A DNA stretch of 64,000 nucleotides from Gammaproteobacteria bacterium (GTDB taxonomy: Bacteria; Pseudomonadota; Gammaproteobacteria; JAADJB01). The stretch is taken from assembly GCA_013151035.1 (NCBI GenBank), contig JAADJB010000015.1, positions 1 to 64,000 on the forward strand, written 5' to 3'. This document shows, in pieces, positions 62,768 to 64,000 of the stretch. A program made the position numbers and the translations under genes. Below the pieces are notes generated by a model. The model made no database searches. It had not been told where the DNA came from and saw only the letters and a program-made list of their open reading frames with translations. Each line of letters opens with the position of its first letter. Position 1 is the stretch's first letter.

Positions 62768-64000
62768 ATGAGCTTACGCAACAAGCTCCTGACCTACTTC
62801 ATATCGATTATCGCCATTGTCATCCTGCTGTTTGGATGGAAGGCCTATTATATTGCCGTTGATTCAACGTCAAAAACCGAGGCCGCCTTTTTACAGGATA
62901 CCACCCGCTTTGAGGCCAATATTCTGGCGCAGGAATACAAGAGAACATTATCAACACCAACGTTACAACCTAATAGCAATGATCAACTTAAGGAGATACA
63001 GCACATCCGTTTCCTGATTGACCAACATAACAATATCCTGGATACCAATACCGCTATTACCAACCCTGTTTTTGTATCTTTATTAAAGGACTTCAGGGCA
63101 AGTAAAAAAGACAATAACCACTTGCATACAGAGGACAAACACATACTATGGGTCGCGGAATCAATCCCCGGCACCCCGTATCGACTGGTACATAGCCTAC
63201 GCAGCCAACATGGTCTTACCGATTTTTTTGATGAATTACTCAATAGCCTGGTTGTAACCGCTCTCATTATCCTCTGGATCAGCACCTGGGTAGCCCTGAT
63301 TATATCATCTACCATTGCCCGTAAAATCAAGCAACAGACAGAGGCACTCGAATACCAGGCAAAACATGATAACCTGACCGACTTACCTAACCGCACCATG
63401 CTGTACGAAGATCTAAACAAGAGTATTCTTGCTGCTCAAAAAGATAGCCAGTCCATTACTGTCATGATCATGGATCTTGATATGTTTAAGGAAGTTAATG
63501 ATACGTTAGGGCACTCAGTTGGAGACAAATTACTACTAGCCGTCGTCGATCGACTGCAAACCATGGCTCATGAAAATAAAATCATTGCCCGCCTCGGCGG
63601 GGATGAATTCGCTATCATTATTCCTGATTCAGGGCTTGATAAATCAACCGCTCTTGCGGAAGAATTAACCCAGAAACTAGAGGCGACCTTTAGCATTGAT
63701 GATCTGAAACTGGATATTGATGCCAGCATTGGTATTGCCCTGTATCCAGAACATGGAAGCGATGCAGACACCCTGATTAAATGTGCTGATATCGCAATGT
63801 ACAAGGCCAAACAAGATAACTCCGAAGTTTTTATCTATTCACCAGAATCTGATCAATATACCATTCGCCGCCTGACCATTATGGGTGACCTAAGGAGTGC
63901 TATCGAAGAGAATCAACTCACCTTATATTACCAGCCCAAGGTCGATCTGAAAACATCCACCGTACATGATGTTGAAGCACTACTAAGATGGAATCATCCA
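62768..64000 (+). CDS. Membrane GGDEF-EAL protein, cut by the window end
   Basis: 411 codons visible, no stop before the window end. Two membrane helices ('LLTYFISIIAIVILLFGWKA' and 'SLVVTALIILWISTWVALII') frame a periplasmic sensor of about 130 residues. A GGDEF domain follows ('HDNLTDLPNRTMLYEDLNKS', intact 'RLGGDEFAIIIPD') and then the start of an EAL domain ('LTLYYQPKVDLKTSTVHDVE' with EALLRW). Both signature motifs are canonical where visible, unlike the degenerate protein at 17269. The rest of the EAL domain lies outside the window. Confidence 0.93.
   Translation, partial: MSLRNKLLTYFISIIAIVILLFGWKAYYIAVDSTSKTEAAFLQDTTRFEANILAQEYKRTLSTPTLQPNSNDQLKEIQHIRFLIDQHNNILDTNTAITNPVFVSLLKDFRASKKDNNHLHTEDKHILWVAESIPGTPYRLVHSLRSQHGLTDFFDELLNSLVVTALIILWISTWVALIISSTIARKIKQQTEALEYQAKHDNLTDLPNRTMLYEDLNKSILAAQKDSQSITVMIMDLDMFKEVNDTLGHSVGDKLLLAVVDRLQTMAHENKIIARLGGDEFAIIIPDSGLDKSTALAEELTQKLEATFSIDDLKLDIDASIGIALYPEHGSDADTLIKCADIAMYKAKQDNSEVFIYSPESDQYTIRRLTIMGDLRSAIEENQLTLYYQPKVDLKTSTVHDVEALLRWNHP

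Overview
The window reads as chromosomal DNA of a motile, Gram-negative gammaproteobacterium of moderate GC content. The evidence is the gene content and order: pcnB-folK-(dNK)-panB-panC-panD, lptFG divergent from pepA-holC-valS, SthA-type transhydrogenase, RelA, an AddA-like helicase beside a PD-(D/E)XK repair nuclease, and a flgN/flgM/flgA - cheV/cheR - flgBCDEFGHIJKL - fliC-flaG-fliD-fliS-fliT flagellar block with the layout seen in polar-flagellated gammaproteobacteria. A protein ending in a PEP-CTERM/VPLPA-type sorting tail points to an exosortase system elsewhere in the genome. I cannot name the genus.

Layout. 1-1300: a broken exported-protein fragment and an intact PEP-CTERM-like protein. 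1400-5000: tRNA-Glu, tRNA-Ala, glnS and gltX, all on the minus strand (translation). 5030-5825: an AbrB-antitoxin/PIN-toxin pair bracketed by GGGGACAGAC-type repeats. 5828-17250: truA, ppc, sthA, panD, panC, panB, a deoxynucleoside kinase, folK, pcnB, tRNA-Glu and an RDD membrane protein. 17269-22857: a REC-GGDEF-EAL protein, a small exported protein, an HDOD protein and lptG/lptF. 22940-27840: pepA, holC, valS. 27911-51704: a 24-kb flagellar and chemotaxis block. Its promoter-distal end carries a TPR methyltransferase and a TPR O-GlcNAc-transferase-like protein, probably for flagellin modification; its other end carries flgA, flgM, flgN and a PilZ brake-like protein. 51705-53054: a small island with two unrecognised genes, lying between a broken 5' half of tRNA-Arg and an intact tRNA-Arg(CCT). 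53064-62338: an acyltransferase-like membrane protein, relA, and the AddA-like/AddB-like pair. 62507-64000: a DUF2892 protein and a GGDEF-EAL protein cut by the window end.

Flagellar logic. I see good sigma-54 (-24/-12) promoters before flgB and flgA and a good sigma-28 promoter before fliC. With flgM present, this fits a tiered cascade: sigma-54 genes build the hook-basal body, FlgM is exported, and sigma-28 then drives flagellin and, by read-through, the cap, chaperones and the two modification enzymes.

The most striking unexplained structure is a family of six intergenic elements, each 113-114 bp. Each has two 31-nt arms that pair with each other, enclosing a 52-bp core with two small hairpins. 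Arms and inner stems differ between copies, but pairing is kept by compensating changes. All six lie in the same orientation. A second family of about 22-bp palindromes (GGTGCG..CGCACC plus a CTACC tail) and a third GGGGACA..TGTCCCC family are also scattered between genes.
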